From positions 448,366 to 512,365 of the forward strand of contig QANU01112002.1 of NCBI GenBank assembly GCA_003254905.1: a stretch of 64,000 nt of DNA, in the 5' to 3' direction. This stretch comes from Nissolia schottii. Its lineage: Eukaryota > Streptophyta > Magnoliopsida > Fabales > Fabaceae. Positions 1 to 12,637 of the stretch are shown here, piece by piece. How positions within the stretch are numbered: position 1 is the first letter of the stretch; each line of letters begins with the position of its first letter. Made by a program: the position numbers and the translations under genes. A model generated the notes under the pieces. That model was given only the letters and a program-made list of their open reading frames with translations. It had not been told where the DNA came from and ran no database searches.

Positions 1-1470
1 ATGAGACCCACTTGGATTTTGGATTCAGCAATTAGCAGCAGTTACACTTGCTTACTTGTCCTCCTCCTACTCCTTCCTAGGTCGCTTTGCCTTTTAGCCA
101 CTAACCCCCACTCACTCACTCACTCTCACACTACCCTCAGGTTATTGCACTGCACATGCTCTGCTAGTCAAAACCCAACAGAAAGTATCTTGGACCCCAC
201 ACCACATTTTCAAATTTAGACTTAACCTTTAGAATTTGGGTTTATATCTAAAATAAAATATTTTAATGTATTAAATAATTGAATCTTTTTATCTCTATAA
301 TACAAATTTTTTTCTCCTTAATTGAGAAAATATTTTGGTCCGTAATCAAACACCTAGGCACAAAATAATTCCTTAACTTTGAATTCTCCGAAATAAAGAT
401 CATTTGTGGTTTTGGCTGCTTAGAACATTTGACTCAGGTAACATGTCCAATTTTGATGACATTGCAATGGTGCTTGTTCGGGTTGTCTTTGATTTATTCC
501 CACTGGCTTTTTTGTTTGGGTGGGGGAGCCTTACAGCTTTTTTCAGAGAAGAGCTTCCGGCTTTTGTTGCGCTGCTCTCTGTATCTATGCTTTTTGGATT
601 TATATATCACAGGTGCTCACTCCCACTTCTATGAGGATTGAGCCTTTTTGCCCATAAAATAAAAATAAAAATTAAAAAATATAAACTACATTGTCTCATT
701 TTATAAGTTTAAGTAAGTAAAATGAACTTTTTAAGCTTTGAGAGATTGCTTTTTCTTAATGTTTTGAATAGGAACCAAAATATGCAATTTATCTATAATA
801 TCAGTATATTTATAATTATTAATAAAATAAATAATTATGGATTTGCATTCTGTTTTTTACAGATTCTATTTCGACCGGAAGTAGGTAAATATTTACTTTT
901 AAAAAAACAAAATAGTTAATTATTTTATATTTCTATTTTTTTTAAAAAAACAAAAATAAGCAACAATTTGTTTTTAAAAGTACTTCTTTTTAAAAAATAA
1001 ATACTTTATTTTTTAGAAAAGTGCAAACAAATGTACCCATCTCTACTTGTTGTTAATGATATTAAAATAGTTTACATATTTCCATTTTATTAAATAACTT
1101 AGTACTTTTTTGGTGCAACAGAATAAATATAACCTCGGATTAAATTTATATAACTTGTATTACCAATAAAAAAATAAGTGTGAACTCATAACTGACGCGC
1201 TAAGACCAGTCAATCCTATTAGTGATAGATATGCGTTTTAAAATAATAAATATACTGATGATGTCCTTAAATTGAAACTGTAATACAATTTGACCCGACA
1301 ATCCTGAAGACTAGAAAGCCACTTTAGGTGACATAAAATCCAAATACATGATCATTGTCAACAGAGCAATAAGATTGGGTCACCTGTGTCGTTCACTTAT
1401 GCATATTAAAATGGTTTTACTATGTACGATAAAAATATGTATATATAATATCAAAACAATATTTTTAATC
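1..1470. other. AT-rich intergenic DNA, no supported gene
   Basis: No conserved coding signal was found here. Short open frames exist, including one at 1-219 with a hydrophobic leucine run and two overlapping ones at 404-641, but none matches a family I recognise. From about 640 onward the sequence is very AT-rich and looks like ordinary plant spacer. The first 220 bases could belong to the promoter or transcript of a gene lying to the left of the window; this cannot be judged from what is visible. Confidence 0.5.
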
Positions 1471-2424
1471 TACGAGGACGTATAGACCTTGTAGACGTTT
1501 TTATTATTTTGCCTCTGTATCAAAATATCTCTATTTTAAAATATATTATAAAACTATCACGATTTTTGTTGACGTAACGCGTCGGGTTGAGATTTACCGA
1601 ACGCGTTGGCGAATTCAGTTAGAATTTGTCAACCGCGTTGGCGAATTGTGTTTAAAATAGTTTGTAATTTGTTTAATTAAAATATAAGTAAATATTCATA
1701 CATGTGTTATGTTAGCATATGGTGGACGAAGAATTAAATACACGTAAAAATCATGGTTCTCAGGTAAGCTATAAAAATTCAAAAAATAATCTTACAAAAA
1801 GGCCAAGACGCTCTTTATCATTATCATACAAATCCTTTAAAGATGTGAATCAATGACTAATTGATCTTATATTTTAAATAGTCATAGACTGTGATAAATA
1901 TATTTGTTTTTGGAGAGATCAATTTGATAGGTATTGAGAATTTTTCATACTTTTAGGTGGATGCCATGATCTACTGTTTTCATTTAGTCGGAGAGAAGCA
2001 AAACATAATTTGAATTTTGTTTATCAGTGAAATGTTATGTCAAGCTAAGAACTAATTACATTGTGGGGTATGGTATGGAGAGTACCCCAATAGCATCAGA
2101 GAAAACTAAATCGAAAATACAGTACGGGGGATGACCAAATACTCCATTGACGAGTGCCCAGTTAGCAATGTCGTTTGCCACATGTATGAATATTTGCTTA
2201 TATTTTAATTAAATAAATTAAAAAAAATTAAAAACTATTTTAAACACAATTCGCCAACGCGGTTGGCAAATTCTAATTGGATTCGCCAACGCGTTTGGCG
2301 AATCTCAACCCGGCGTCTCACATCAGCAGAAACCGTGATAGTCTTGCAATATGTTTCAAAACAGGGATATTTTAGTAATTTGTTCCTGTGTCAGGGGCAA
2401 AACAGTAAAAATGTCGACCTCGTA
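1471..2424. mobile_element. Non-autonomous DNA element with long terminal inverted repeats
   Basis: The left arm (about 1471-1735) and right arm (about 2185-2424) are inverted copies of each other. The clearest paired block is 1565-1660 against 2242-2325. Both arms carry two spaced copies of a CGCGTTGGCGAA-type motif and a stretch of the form GGGTTGAGATT, in inverted order. Arms of about 240 bp around a 450-bp unique centre are typical of Mutator-like or foldback elements. The centre has no intact transposase frame. I could not fix a target-site duplication, so the outer ends are approximate. Confidence 0.72.
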
Positions 2425-3056
2425 TAAGTTACTGTACATTAAGTTAGAAGCGCAAAAACATCAAGATATTACATGGATTATTAGAAAGAAATACATGTAT
2501 GATAGTGAAACGGACACACTATATTTATGTGAAAAATATTTGATGTTTCATCTATAAAATATACAAATACAAATAACATAATATGTCATGTATGTGTATA
2601 AGAAAGCACTTAAATCTATATATAAAAAAAAAAAACCACTTCAATATTACTGTGGTTGGTGTTAGTTTTAGTCGAGTATCGTCTACTACTAGAAGATTAC
2701 TGAATGGTTTTAAAGCTAGGTAGGTAAAGTCTAATTAGAAGTAGAAAGCTCAGTTAAGTAAAAGCTAAACAGAAACATTAAGAACAGTTCAACCCATCTT
2801 CCCATGTGATCCAAAGAAAAGAAACTCCATTCCACCTGGTATTTTGGATCCAACCAAAGTGTTAATTTGATGAATCCCATCATCATAGAGTAATATGCTT
2901 TCTTAGAAGTTGGACTAGTTTCAACCAAAATACAAAATGGTCCTCAATAATGCTCCCAAACCATTATTCCTCAAAAACAACAAGAAGATGTGACAGTTCT
3001 GTTATCTTGTGTTGATTGAACTTCCTCTCCAAACTGTGAATCATTGAGCATAGGTT
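2425..3056. other. Spacer and likely 3' UTR of the MAP65-like gene
   Basis: This stretch lies just downstream of the minus-strand MAP65-like stop codon at 3057. No independent gene is supported. The part nearest 3056 should hold the 3' UTR; the rest is AT-rich spacer. Confidence 0.45.
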
Positions 3057-6000
3057 TTAGGTATGATATAAACCAGCTCGCACCTCCTCAAAAGAATACT
3101 CAAATGGTTGAGCAGTCTTTGATGCAATGGTGGAACCAGAATACAGACTAGGTGTGTCTGGTGTAGTTGCAGTCAGCATAGGGACTGAAGTAAGAGGAGT
3201 AGTTGGCACTGCAAGTCCCATGTTCTTTGGGGTCTTGTTTTCTTCATTGCCAACAATAGTTGGCTTGGAAGGTGGTGGTGTTCTTGTTAGCATTTGATTT
3301 TTAAGCTGCATTGCTTGCGCTGCTGCTGCTGCTGCATTCTGCAATTTTTTACGGTCTTGTTGAGAGTTTGCTATGTTGGCCTTAGACAGGACTGAGGAAG
3401 AAACAGGTGAGAGGGGCTTCCTTGTCAATGGTGTCAGAATTTCAATCTTTTCTGCACTGTATTGAGTCTTCTTAACTGAATGACCAGAAACTTTAGAGGT
3501 TTCCTTTCCTGCCAATGTTTCAATTGACATTAAACTTTTAAACTTACAATAAGTATTAAACTGATAAACAGGCATCATAACAAGTTTTGTTTTCGTTTTC
3601 TGTGTTGAGTTTCTGTCGTCTTTTTAAAATTTTATGAAGGAAACATTAAAAGCTAAAATTATTTTGTTTTCAGTATTTCTTTAACAAAATCCTAAAAATA
3701 ATAAACAAAATGAAAATAAGGCGATAATTTTACAATTAATACTGAAACAGAAGATGAAAAGAAGAAACGTTTTTGGAGATTAAATAGACCCTTGAACATA
3801 CCTGAGGAAGGAGTTGCATGGGAAGCATTCCTGTTGCGAAGGATAGAGCCTTTCTGATTGGAAATGTTACCCTTCTTATTGGATTGACGAACAAGAGCAG
3901 ATTGTCTATGTTCCTGAAGCATTGCGCCACCTATGGAAAACTTTCTGGCACTTGGAAATCCCGTCGAACCTCTGGGAGCTTTTTTCCCGCTTTTAGTCGG
4001 GCTTGGTTTTGAGCCAAAGAGTGTTTCATGCTCTGCCATCAGTTGTCCCTCAAGTTTCTTTTGATCCTAAACAATATATAGATGATAAGTTGCTACAAGT
4101 AAAATCTCTCTTGAAAATGAAAAATGCACCCCATCTACTGTATTTTAATGTACTTCATACCCTCTGCCTTTGCTTTTCATTCTCTTTCTCCTGCCTTAAG
4201 GTGCTATAATCTTCAAGCATGGAAAGTAGTCGGCTCTAGACACGTCCATGAAAACAAGCATACATGAAAAGAGATGTGACCAGTAAGATATGGAATTTGT
4301 GTGGTGTGTCCAATGCTGTTATTATACATTGGACATCATTTTCCAAGAGAAGTTTACCTTAGCAATATTTCCTAAAATTGAGCAGACTAACACGAAAGCT
4401 GCATAAATGATAGAGCTGAAAATACTTACTCCTTCATATGAAAACTCGACTCCTTTTTCTTTCTCCCACGCTGTAACTTTTGAAATTAATGCCTCTACCA
4501 TCCCTGCATAAACAACAAACAAAGTAAAATCAGGCATTACATAAATTAAACTCCTCTTGATACATTGAACTCCTTCGCTAAATCCATAAACCAACACTTG
4601 AAGAATAACACGGTAAAAAAATGTAGAAAAACTGCATACAATTCATATGCTGACTTCAACACGTTAGTGTTACAGTTAACATGATGTCCAAAAATAGCAT
4701 ATTGTGAAACTAGAGCCAAAATGCCAAAAGCCGCTGCAAAATGATATTAATATATTTGTAGAACTAATTATGATGTGCAGAGGGACACATACCAGGAATT
4801 TTGCTTAACAAAGCACGGGCCTTCTCGGCACGTTTCAAGGTAAGATGTGCACCTCTTCCAGCATTATAACGATTATCATCCTAAAAAACACGCAGTAACT
4901 TAAAATGTTTTGAAGTAAGACAAAAAACAAAATGAAGGAAATGTCCATTATTATTGTCATAACAGTGCCCCCACCCTATTGTACTCCTCCAGCCAGCTTT
5001 CTTCTTGACAAGCAGCCAGCCACTTATCAACCTTTTCAAGGATTTCTGTCCTGCTAAGAGCTTCATCCTTTGCCTTTGTAATTTGGTTATCAATTTCTTC
5101 TAGCATATATTCATGAATTTCAGATTCTGTAGAGTAGTTTCCAAAATCGGTTGAGAGCACATGTAAGATCCATGGCACATTTTATAAAAGATAAAGAAAA
5201 CTAGAAAAGAATAAAAAGTAATAATTTTTTGGTAGTGGTCCTACAAATAGCAAATGATAAAAAAAGATTGAAGTTTAAATTAACAGTCATATCTTTGTTC
5301 TTCTGTTAATGATTATCCATCACTAGACAAATCTTGTTACTGGCCTCTGCCTTGGCTATGTAACATATATTGTCAAATGTTTATACTTGTGCAAGTTGCC
5401 GAACAATGGAGAATAACACGATAATAGAAATCTTTAAAAACAAAATCTTACCAGAGTCAGTAGGATGTTCACTTGGAAAAACTGTTTTCAAATGTGTACT
5501 CCTGCGTATTTCCTCCAACTCCAATTTCTTTTTCAGTAAGAGTTCTTTCATTTTAGTTGATTTAAGTTGTTGAAGCCTTTTGACTTCTGTCTCAACCTAC
5601 AAGGAGAAAACCCATCTGGTTAATTACACAATGAATAATGAAAACTATAACAAAATTGAAGTACATTAATTTTAGGTGAAAAGGGAGCAGGACAGAATAG
5701 ACAAAGAATATAAATCTAGTATCAAAAACTCACATAGATGACAGAGTCAATTGACAGCATGTTAGAGTCGGTAAATTCAGATTCCAAAGCAGCAATTTTA
5801 CTGGTAAAGCTGTGAAATTTCTGCTGTTCCTCAAGTGGTGTATCCATTAAATTCCACATCTCTAATAGTGAAGTGGCAAGACTTTGAAGCTGATAAAGCA
5901 AGAAATGTCAGAATGGCTTCCTGTAATAAAACAAGATTTTGATGGGAAGAAGGATAAGAGAAACAACACTGACCTTCCGCATTCTCTGTATTTTAACCTC

Positions 6001-7065
6001 TCTCAAACTTTTAACTTCAGAAGACAAACTCTTTATTGTATTGTCACTTACATCTTTTTTTCCGGTGGAATTGACCATTATGGGGCAAATTTCACAAATT
6101 TTATCTTTGACATCCAAACCAAGCACTGAACACAGTGAGTTAAGAGTGTTCAGCAGGTCAGATACCTGCTTCAGTCGAGTGGCCTGCAACAATGCAATCC
6201 TAAATTAGCATTTTAAAGTTATCATTTCTTAGAGCATGAGACAAGAATATGTTCAGAAGAAAACAGAAGACAACTTTTTCATCTATATCTACACAAAAAC
6301 AATACCCATTTCTGTATATCCACTAACCTTTTCATTTTGGAATTGAAGCAGCTGCCTCCGTAATTCTTCTAGTTTTTTTAAAGACAAGTTGTTTTCATCT
6401 AAATATCCATTAACCCCCATGCTGCCGTATAGCTCACTGGAAATATTCTGCAGCTGATATAAAACTTCTAAAAACTGTTTCTTCCTCTCAATCTTCAGCT
6501 TGCGCATATCCTCAAGTTGCGAAACAGCAGCTTCACGTCCTTTCATCAAGCTTTCACTAGACTTCCTCTCAAACTGAGGACACACCAACACAAGTTTGTC
6601 AGTTGTAAAATTCGCCTGTGACTGAGAAAGTGACTAAATCATAATATCAATTCTGGTGTGCTGTTTGCAAAAAGGACTTACATGTGGTGGCTGTTCACCC
6701 ATCGCCGCACAGATGCCAGCAGTTTCTGCTTCATAAACAGCAATTTCTTGCTGAATTTGTGCTCTACACTCTTTCGCTTCATCCACTTTTTTCCTATACA
6801 GCTCCAGGCACTTCTGCTCTATTTCAAGCAACATAGCATCCTTCTGAGAGTCAGACTCTCCAACTTCTTCCCATATTATCTGACATTCAACACACAGCAA
6901 GTATCAAGTTTACCGAAACTAAACAATTCCTCTAGAAGAAGCAGGAAAAAGTAACCGCCAGAAAAGCAAATGAGATTCTTCACAGCTTACAACCTGAAGT
7001 TCTTTCAGTAACAAGGCGCATGTTGTTTCTTGCTGAGAAAACTGACTGCTACGGATGCTGAACAT
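3057..7065 (-). CDS. MAP65-3-like: MAP65-3-like microtubule-associated protein (PRC1/Ase1 family)
   Basis: Cross-links antiparallel microtubules, as in the phragmoplast midzone during cytokinesis. Twelve coding exons join in frame to 710 aa, close to the roughly 700 aa of Arabidopsis MAP65-3. Exons (5' to 3'): 7065-6994, 6879-6682, 6573-6328, 6183-5974, 5889-5734, 5596-5452, 5126-4975, 4880-4793, 4503-4430, 4235-4161, 4066-3802, 3508-3057. The start ATG lies just after a pyrimidine-rich acceptor that ends a 5' UTR intron. Family marks are the N-terminal [10 protein letters not shown] block, long coiled-coil spectrin-like exons 2-7, and the microtubule-binding core [18 protein letters not shown] at about residues 389-406. 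The basic Ser/Thr-rich tail (about 473-710) holds around eight SP/TP sites (for example LTP, LSP, RTPPP, TTPDTP) and ends in [15 protein letters not shown] tails are known mitotic-kinase and MAPK targets in MAP65s; their use here is inferred. The subfamily call (MAP65-3 rather than another long MAP65) rests on length and tail and is less certain than the family. Confidence 0.93.
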
Positions 7066-7712
7066 TGGAAACAAATTTGCTGAAAGAGAATCAAACAAAA
7101 AACACTCATAATTATAAGATAAGAAACAAAAAATAATTGACAATAGACAGTTCCCATTAAATTTAAAACTCAATCCAACAAAACCCCCAAAACAAAAAAC
7201 CAAAAATGTGGCTTTTCTTCGTGGATAGAATGATCGTGTGGCGAGACCTACTTGAAATTTGTAGACTCAACAAATGTTTTAAGTGTGCAACCATGCACAC
7301 TCAGTTTATTCGTTTTGCTTGTGAAAAAGAATGATTTTTTCCCCTCATTTCAATTGAAAGGGAAAACAAAAAGTAGAAATCCTCAAAATTTTCAATAAAC
7401 TTGAAAATGCTCACGTCACTGAATAATTGATTGCTGGACGTGGAGTGATCAAAACATTCCAAACAAAAACAGACCTGATCACGCGATCTTCAGGCTCCAG
7501 AAGTGCTCCGAAGAACACAAAATGGGAAAATTTGTATCTTTTAGGGTTTTTTCCAAAAATTGAAACGCGATACGAAGAGTGAAAAGAGAATGAAGCGTTT
7601 TTATTTTTTGAGTACACAGAGTGCAGAGACGAAAGAGAGAGTGAGAGAATTGAAATCGGTTTTTTGGGAGGGAAACGACGCAGAGCCGTTTTCTCGGTGG
7701 CTCACAGTCCAA
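7066..7712 (-). promoter_or_regulatory. 5' UTR exon, 5' UTR intron and proximal promoter of the MAP65-like gene
   Basis: Reading on the minus strand, a non-coding exon ends at about 7474 with a CAG|GTCTGT donor. An intron follows to the TCTTTCAG acceptor at about 7082, and only then comes the start codon. Farther upstream (7684-7691) the minus strand carries an AAACGGCT site, matching the AACGG core of mitosis-specific activator (MSA) elements that drive G2/M genes through MYB3R factors. Use of this site is inferred from the motif and the gene family. The transcription start was not determined. Confidence 0.55.
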
Positions 7713-7994
7713 TTGTATTGTGACACGTCATCGTAGGATTCTGAGTATTGATGATTTAATGCAATTTGATGGATATGGATGAATAGTTAATTGGTAAAAA
7801 AATATTTGAATTTCGAAAAAGAAAATTAATTGATTTCTTTACGTTTTTATTTATGTTTACTAATTAATCATGATTTGACTTTTTAATTAGTGCCAATTAA
7901 TGATGAGATTTGAAAAATTGTTAAAATTTTCATCTTCCCATATCATTGATGTATTCAAAACTTTCTTTCAATAACTTTTGGAAAGAGTTACGTC
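7713..7994. other. Upstream spacer of the MAP65-like gene
   Basis: AT-rich sequence between the inferred MAP65-like promoter and the hAT MITE. A GACACGTCATCG stretch at about 7722-7733 contains an ACGT core that could bind bZIP factors. No gene is seen. Confidence 0.4.
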
Positions 7995-8530
7995 CATGAT
8001 TATTAAACTCTCGAGTTAACTCATAAACTCTTACTAGTTTATGATTTTACTATACAAAATGAGTTAACACTTATATAAACTTTTTTTTTGGTAAACTCTC
8101 GATTTTACTAGCGAGTTTACGAGTTAAAATCTACCTATGAGTTTACCTGTATAAATTTGGTAACTTTTTAAGATAATTAGTTGACTTTGTGTGTTAAACA
8201 ATATCTATTGAGTTTACTAAGCCGATTTTATATATTTATCATAATTAAGCTATATTTTATCAAATTATAAAGTAACACATGTACATAATAAAGTATGACA
8301 TAACTAAGTGTTATGCATTAATGTATATTTTATGATATTTTTTTCATTTATTTTATTTTAAAATTAACATTATTCAATGTTAATTATGAATACAAAATTT
8401 AATCATGTTTAAATTCTAATTATATTGCTTATAACATATATTTTTTACATATGTAAACTCTTACGAATTTACGATTCGAGTTTGCTAAGCCTTCACCAGT
8501 TTACTTAAATTCTCGAGTTTGACAACCTTG
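7995..8530 (+). mobile_element. hAT-type MITE, copy 1 (536 bp)
   Basis: The element is flanked by a perfect 8-bp target-site duplication, GTTACGTC, at 7987-7994 and 8531-8538. Its ends are imperfect inverted repeats (left CATGATTATTAAACTC; right end reverse-complements to CAAGGTTGTCAAACTC). An 8-bp duplication with ends of the form CAxGGTTGT fits the hAT superfamily. The interior is AT-rich with no transposase. A second family member lies in inverted orientation at 53683-54224. Confidence 0.85.
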
Positions 8531-8540
8531 GTTACGTCAT

Positions 8541-9230
8541 ATAAGAGGTATTAGTTAATACTACAAAAATAATTTTTATCATATATTTGACGTAACGTAA
8601 TATAATATTATCTATTTTTATCTTACAATCATTATATTAAGTTATTAAGCCTTTTAAGACCTAATTAGATCTAATAGGATTAATTGTGTTAGCTAATCAA
8701 CTTAACTATGATTTTGTCTTCTCTCATCATGTTTTCTACCTACACCGTGTTAATCCCTAGTCACCCGCCTCTATCACTGCTACTGTTGTCCCCTCCACTG
8801 ACCCTCCATCAAGTTGGTGATTCGTTCTAGCCCTTGCTTTGATTTCATCTTAGTCTCTTCTGCATCAATAAATCCCCCAATCTAAATCTTGTGTTCAACT
8901 TCAGGAAATTTCAACTCTCTTTCTTTTTGTATTGAAAATTTGTGTTCTTGCCATGTTGGCATTGAAGTTGCATTTTATGACTACAAGAATTAATTTGGTA
9001 ATGTACAAAATAGAAGAAAAAAGAAACATATCAAGAAAGAAGAATAATTCATAGTACTACAAGGTGCACAAGTTAGTACCGTCATTGTAGACAACTCATA
9101 TTCGATATTAAATATGAAACTATTTGACATTTATTAGGATGAATAAATTAAAGAGTTAACCATGAATCAATTAGCATACTTTTTATATTTTTCATACACA
9201 TTCTATTTGTTCCATCCGATGAGAACGTGA
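8541..9230. other. AT-rich spacer without a recognised gene
   Basis: No supported coding region. A less AT-rich patch at about 8690-8960 is rich in C and T on the plus strand but has no long frame and no motif I recognise. Confidence 0.4.
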
Positions 9231-11250
9231 GGTCACGTGCTCACATGCCTCGAATCCCTTCTCTGCTTTGCTTGGCCTTCTTCTCGTCACAAAGCACAGG
9301 GGGGGTTGGACCTAAAAGGTACTCTAGCCCTCAAGTCAGAACGGGTCGTGGAATCGGAGAGGGAGGTTACTCATTATGAGTACTGCGAGATTCTTAGAGC
9401 TTTCCTCCCTACAGCTTTGTTGATGTCCTTTCTCTTAAAACTACTTCCCTCTCTTCTTCATGTCCTACATCATCCACAACCTTCTAAACTTGGTTCCCTA
9501 TTGGTGAGTCTGTCTCATGTATTGAGCCTATTTATTAGGTCGATTATTTGGGCCGATACATAGCCCCCAAGCTTGGTCGCCATTGCAGTTGGTGGGCCGA
9601 GCTTGAACCTTTCTCCAAAATGGCCGATTGGGGTTTGACTGTTCAATCTAGTTGCCGACTTTCTTTGATTGAACCTGAGCTCTTTTGACTTTGGGATTCA
9701 TGCCTGGAAATACATAGCGACAGGATGTGTTGCATCTACATGTCCTTTTGTCTGCTTGATCCCCAAAGTGCATTTATGAGACGTGACGATTATCTTGATA
9801 GTGGGCCACACAATAGAATTTGGGAAGGCATTTTCGAGGCTAAGGGAATCTTAGCTGTAGATTTTGTGTATGGTAGATGTCTTTATGCCCGTTTGGTTGC
9901 CTCACTCCATTACCGTTGAGCTCGCGCGAAACTTTTTTGAAGGGAAGGGTTTAAATAGAGAGGAAGAAAAGACGAACAAACTTTCTAAAACTCCTTAAGC
10001 TTTCTTCAGAATAAAAAATTCTACACAGATTAGAGAGAACCCTTCTTGATTTCTTGAGTAAGTTCGTCTTCTTCCTCTCTTAAGTCATGCTGAAGTTATC
10101 TAAGCTAGTTTTAGAGAGTGTCGATGGGAACTCTGGGGATGACGACGAAGCCCTTAATGCCTACAATTGGGTAGCCCCAAAGGTAAAGAGCCACATATCT
10201 GTCTACTTCGATCGTGAATCTTTGGTTCACTATTGAAGAAACCAGAGTATAGTTGTTGACAATGAGTCCACCGTCGCTGTGGAGTCGTGTGCTCCTCGCG
10301 ACAAAGTTTTTAACTTGGTCCAAAACAGGAAATTAGCCCATAGGATTTACGTCTATGACTGCTTCTTTTCCCAACTAGGCATTAAGCTTCCATTCACCTC
10401 CTTTGAGATGGGCCCCTGCACCACCTCAATGTTGCACCTACTTAGTTGCATCCCAATTCTTGGGCCTGTGAGGTGTTTTAAGGTCTTGATTAAGCACCTC
10501 GAGTTGGAACTTTCCGTTGAGGCTTTTTTTTTTCTTTTTTTCTTTTTCCAATCTAAGGGGGTTGGTAAGGGTTATTAGGTTTCCCTGAACAGTGTTAGTA
10601 AGAGTCAGATCTTCCTTCCTTTTTCCTCCTCCTTCAAAAAATTCAAAGAGAGGTTCTTCAAGATTCTTCCCGATAAGGACTCAGATGACAAGGAATCTTT
10701 TCTTTTCTTCATGAGTCAGGCTACCGAAGACTAGGGGGATGAACTATTTTCCCTGTAGTGGCAACATCAGCAGGTCCAAAATCTAGATCCCGATTTCAAG
10801 AGGATGTTCCTCAAGGATAGGGCATTAATGAGGTTTCTGGGTAACGAGTTGAAGAGTGCTTATCCTAGCCACAAGCTTGTTGGCTACTAGTCGAACGTGG
10901 CGGGGATCACCAAGCTCATGGGTGATTACTGTGCCCTTTTCTTTCAATTATCCTTTTTTATTATGTTTGTTCTTTGTTCTTGCTAAAGAATGATTCCATT
11001 TTCTGTATTGCAGTGGACTTGAACTTGGAGATCTCAGTGAAGGAGTGGGCCACCAATCTAAAGAGATATACTGCCATGAAGAGGGGATCCACAGCTAAGG
11101 CTCCTCCCATGGGAGAGGGGATGTCGACCTCTAATAACCCTCATGTCCGGATGACACACCCCTCCCTAGCTGTTGAACCTGTCGGAGAGAAGAGGCCTTG
11201 AGTGGTTGACCTTACCACCTCTACCCAACAAAATTTTTAGAGCGCTTTAG
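9231..11250 (+). pseudogene. Decayed LTR-retroelement leader and gag-like (plant transposon) coding remnant
   Basis: A plus-strand coding remnant runs from about 10087 to 10960 and resumes after an intron-like gap at about 11014-11200. Readable pieces include NWVAPKVKSHISVYFDRE, RKLAHRIYVYDCFFSQLG and KDRALMRFLGNELKSAYPSH. This is the gag-like 'putative plant transposon' type seen in many legume and other eudicot retroelements. In-frame stops follow SLVHY, GKGY, ATED and LFSL, and a polypyrimidine run sits at 10526-10550, so it cannot make an intact protein. The block upstream (9231-10080) has a TTTAAATAGAGAGG promoter-like site near 9951 and resembles a retroelement leader or LTR. Neither LTR boundary nor a primer-binding site could be fixed. 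Confidence 0.6.
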
Positions 11251-12049
11251 CTCTGCAAAACTGAGGTATCTATCTCTTCATACTGGATTAAATGCCTTGG
11301 GCCTTTGCCCTTTGTCCAAATCACTGGGTGCATCCAGCCATGTATGACTAGGATTGTTTGTTTTTATCAAAGAAATCATGAATCAACAAGAAAAAGGTTT
11401 CATTATTAATAGAATTTGTACATAAAGCGTTTCATTGAGGTTTAACAATGCTCTGCTCATACTAAATTTAAGAGATAACTTGCAATACATGTTTCAAAAC
11501 AAATTATATCAATTCAATAGTAACATAATATCTTCACTTTGTAAAGAATACTAATTGAAGCATAAATGTTTAATAATTTATCACTAAATTTTACACAAAT
11601 ATAAATTTTAAAAAATTATATGATTTTTGGTTAGGTTAGGTCAACCTAAGCATAACTCGAAAGGTCACTGGGTTAAATTTAATAATATGAACCTAACTAA
11701 AAAAGCTTCGAGTCGAGTGGGGCCATTGAGCTAGACTGAGTCATGAATACTCACAAATTGTCCTTTGATAAATTAATTTCTATTAGATTTGGACAAAATA
11801 TTAAATTTTTTAAAGATATATTGGTCATCCGTGAGTACCTATTCATCCATTTAGAGTAGCGAAACACGAGTACCAGTGCAGGAATAGAATGAATTTTCAT
11901 CCACGGTGTTAGGGGGAGGGGGAGGGGGAGGGACAGAGGACTATCCTTTGATCCTATTGTCATTTCTAATTGTGAATTATAATTAATTATTTTTATATAT
12001 TTTTCTAAAATTTTTATNTATATATATATATATATCAAATCCTTTGCAT
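11251..12049. other. AT-rich spacer with G-rich and TA microsatellites
   Basis: No gene is seen. A run of GGGGGA-type units at about 11909-11935 is a short G-rich microsatellite. A TA-rich tract at about 12010-12035 contains one unresolved base (n at 12018), a sign of uncertain assembly. The truncated copia element begins just to the right. Confidence 0.55.
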
Positions 12050-12271
12050 GTATTTTTGATAGACAAGTACAAGCTGACCAACCAACCTTTTGTAAGCTTT
12101 AGGATCATTATAGGCTTCAGTGCCTACCTTTTGGAGTTTGATAGATGGGTATGAAGTGAAGCTAACCGGCTTCATAACTAGTAATCCTATATCTTGTAGA
12201 AATTCCAAGGCATATTTCCTTTGGAATAATGCAATTTCTTGCTTTGTTCGTGCCACTTCCATGCCTAATAA

Positions 12272-12637
12272 TTACTTCAAATCCCCCAAATCTTTGATGG
12301 TAAATTGCTCATGACGGAGAGCCTTAACTTTATTAATCTCATGAAGATCAGAACCTGTGAGCAACAAATCATCTATATACACTAGTATAACAATTATAGC
12401 AGAATCTGAGTGTTTGACAAACATGGAATAATCTTCTTTAGATTGTATGTAACCATAACTAAGGAGTGAAGTAGTCAATTTACATTTCCACTGCCTACTG
12501 GCTTGTCTAAGGCCATATAGGGATTTCACAAATTTAAAAACTTGGCCAAAGGTGGAACTAACTCTATTAGGAACTTTCATGTAAACCTTTTTGGTTAGAT
12601 CTCCGTTGTATTTACGTCTAGTTATTTTAGATGCCAA
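12272..12637 (-). pseudogene. Copia reverse transcriptase fragment
   Basis: An open stretch of about 120 codons holds the middle of the copia reverse transcriptase domain. KSLYGLRQASRQWKCKL is followed by VYIDDLLLTGSDLHEI, which carries the catalytic aspartate pair in the IDD form usual for plant copia. It runs on, out of frame, into the 12035-12262 block (LFQRKYALEFLQDIGLL). It is not a functional gene; it is part of the truncated element above. Confidence 0.88.

Noticed and set aside
1-219. Open frame starting at base 1 with a leucine-rich, signal-like N-terminus
   Set aside because: It begins exactly at the window edge, matches no family I know, and its composition changes to simple Ser/Thr/His repeats. 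It is probably spacer or the leader of a neighbouring gene.
404-641. Two overlapping frames encoding hydrophobic peptides
   Set aside because: Both are short, unlike any known membrane family, and overlap in different frames with no splice partners; T-rich DNA gives such hydrophobic frames by chance.
3509-3578. Extra N-terminal residues in front of MAP65-like exon 12
   Set aside because: These are intron read-through. Only the acceptor just before 3508 keeps the phase set by exon 11.
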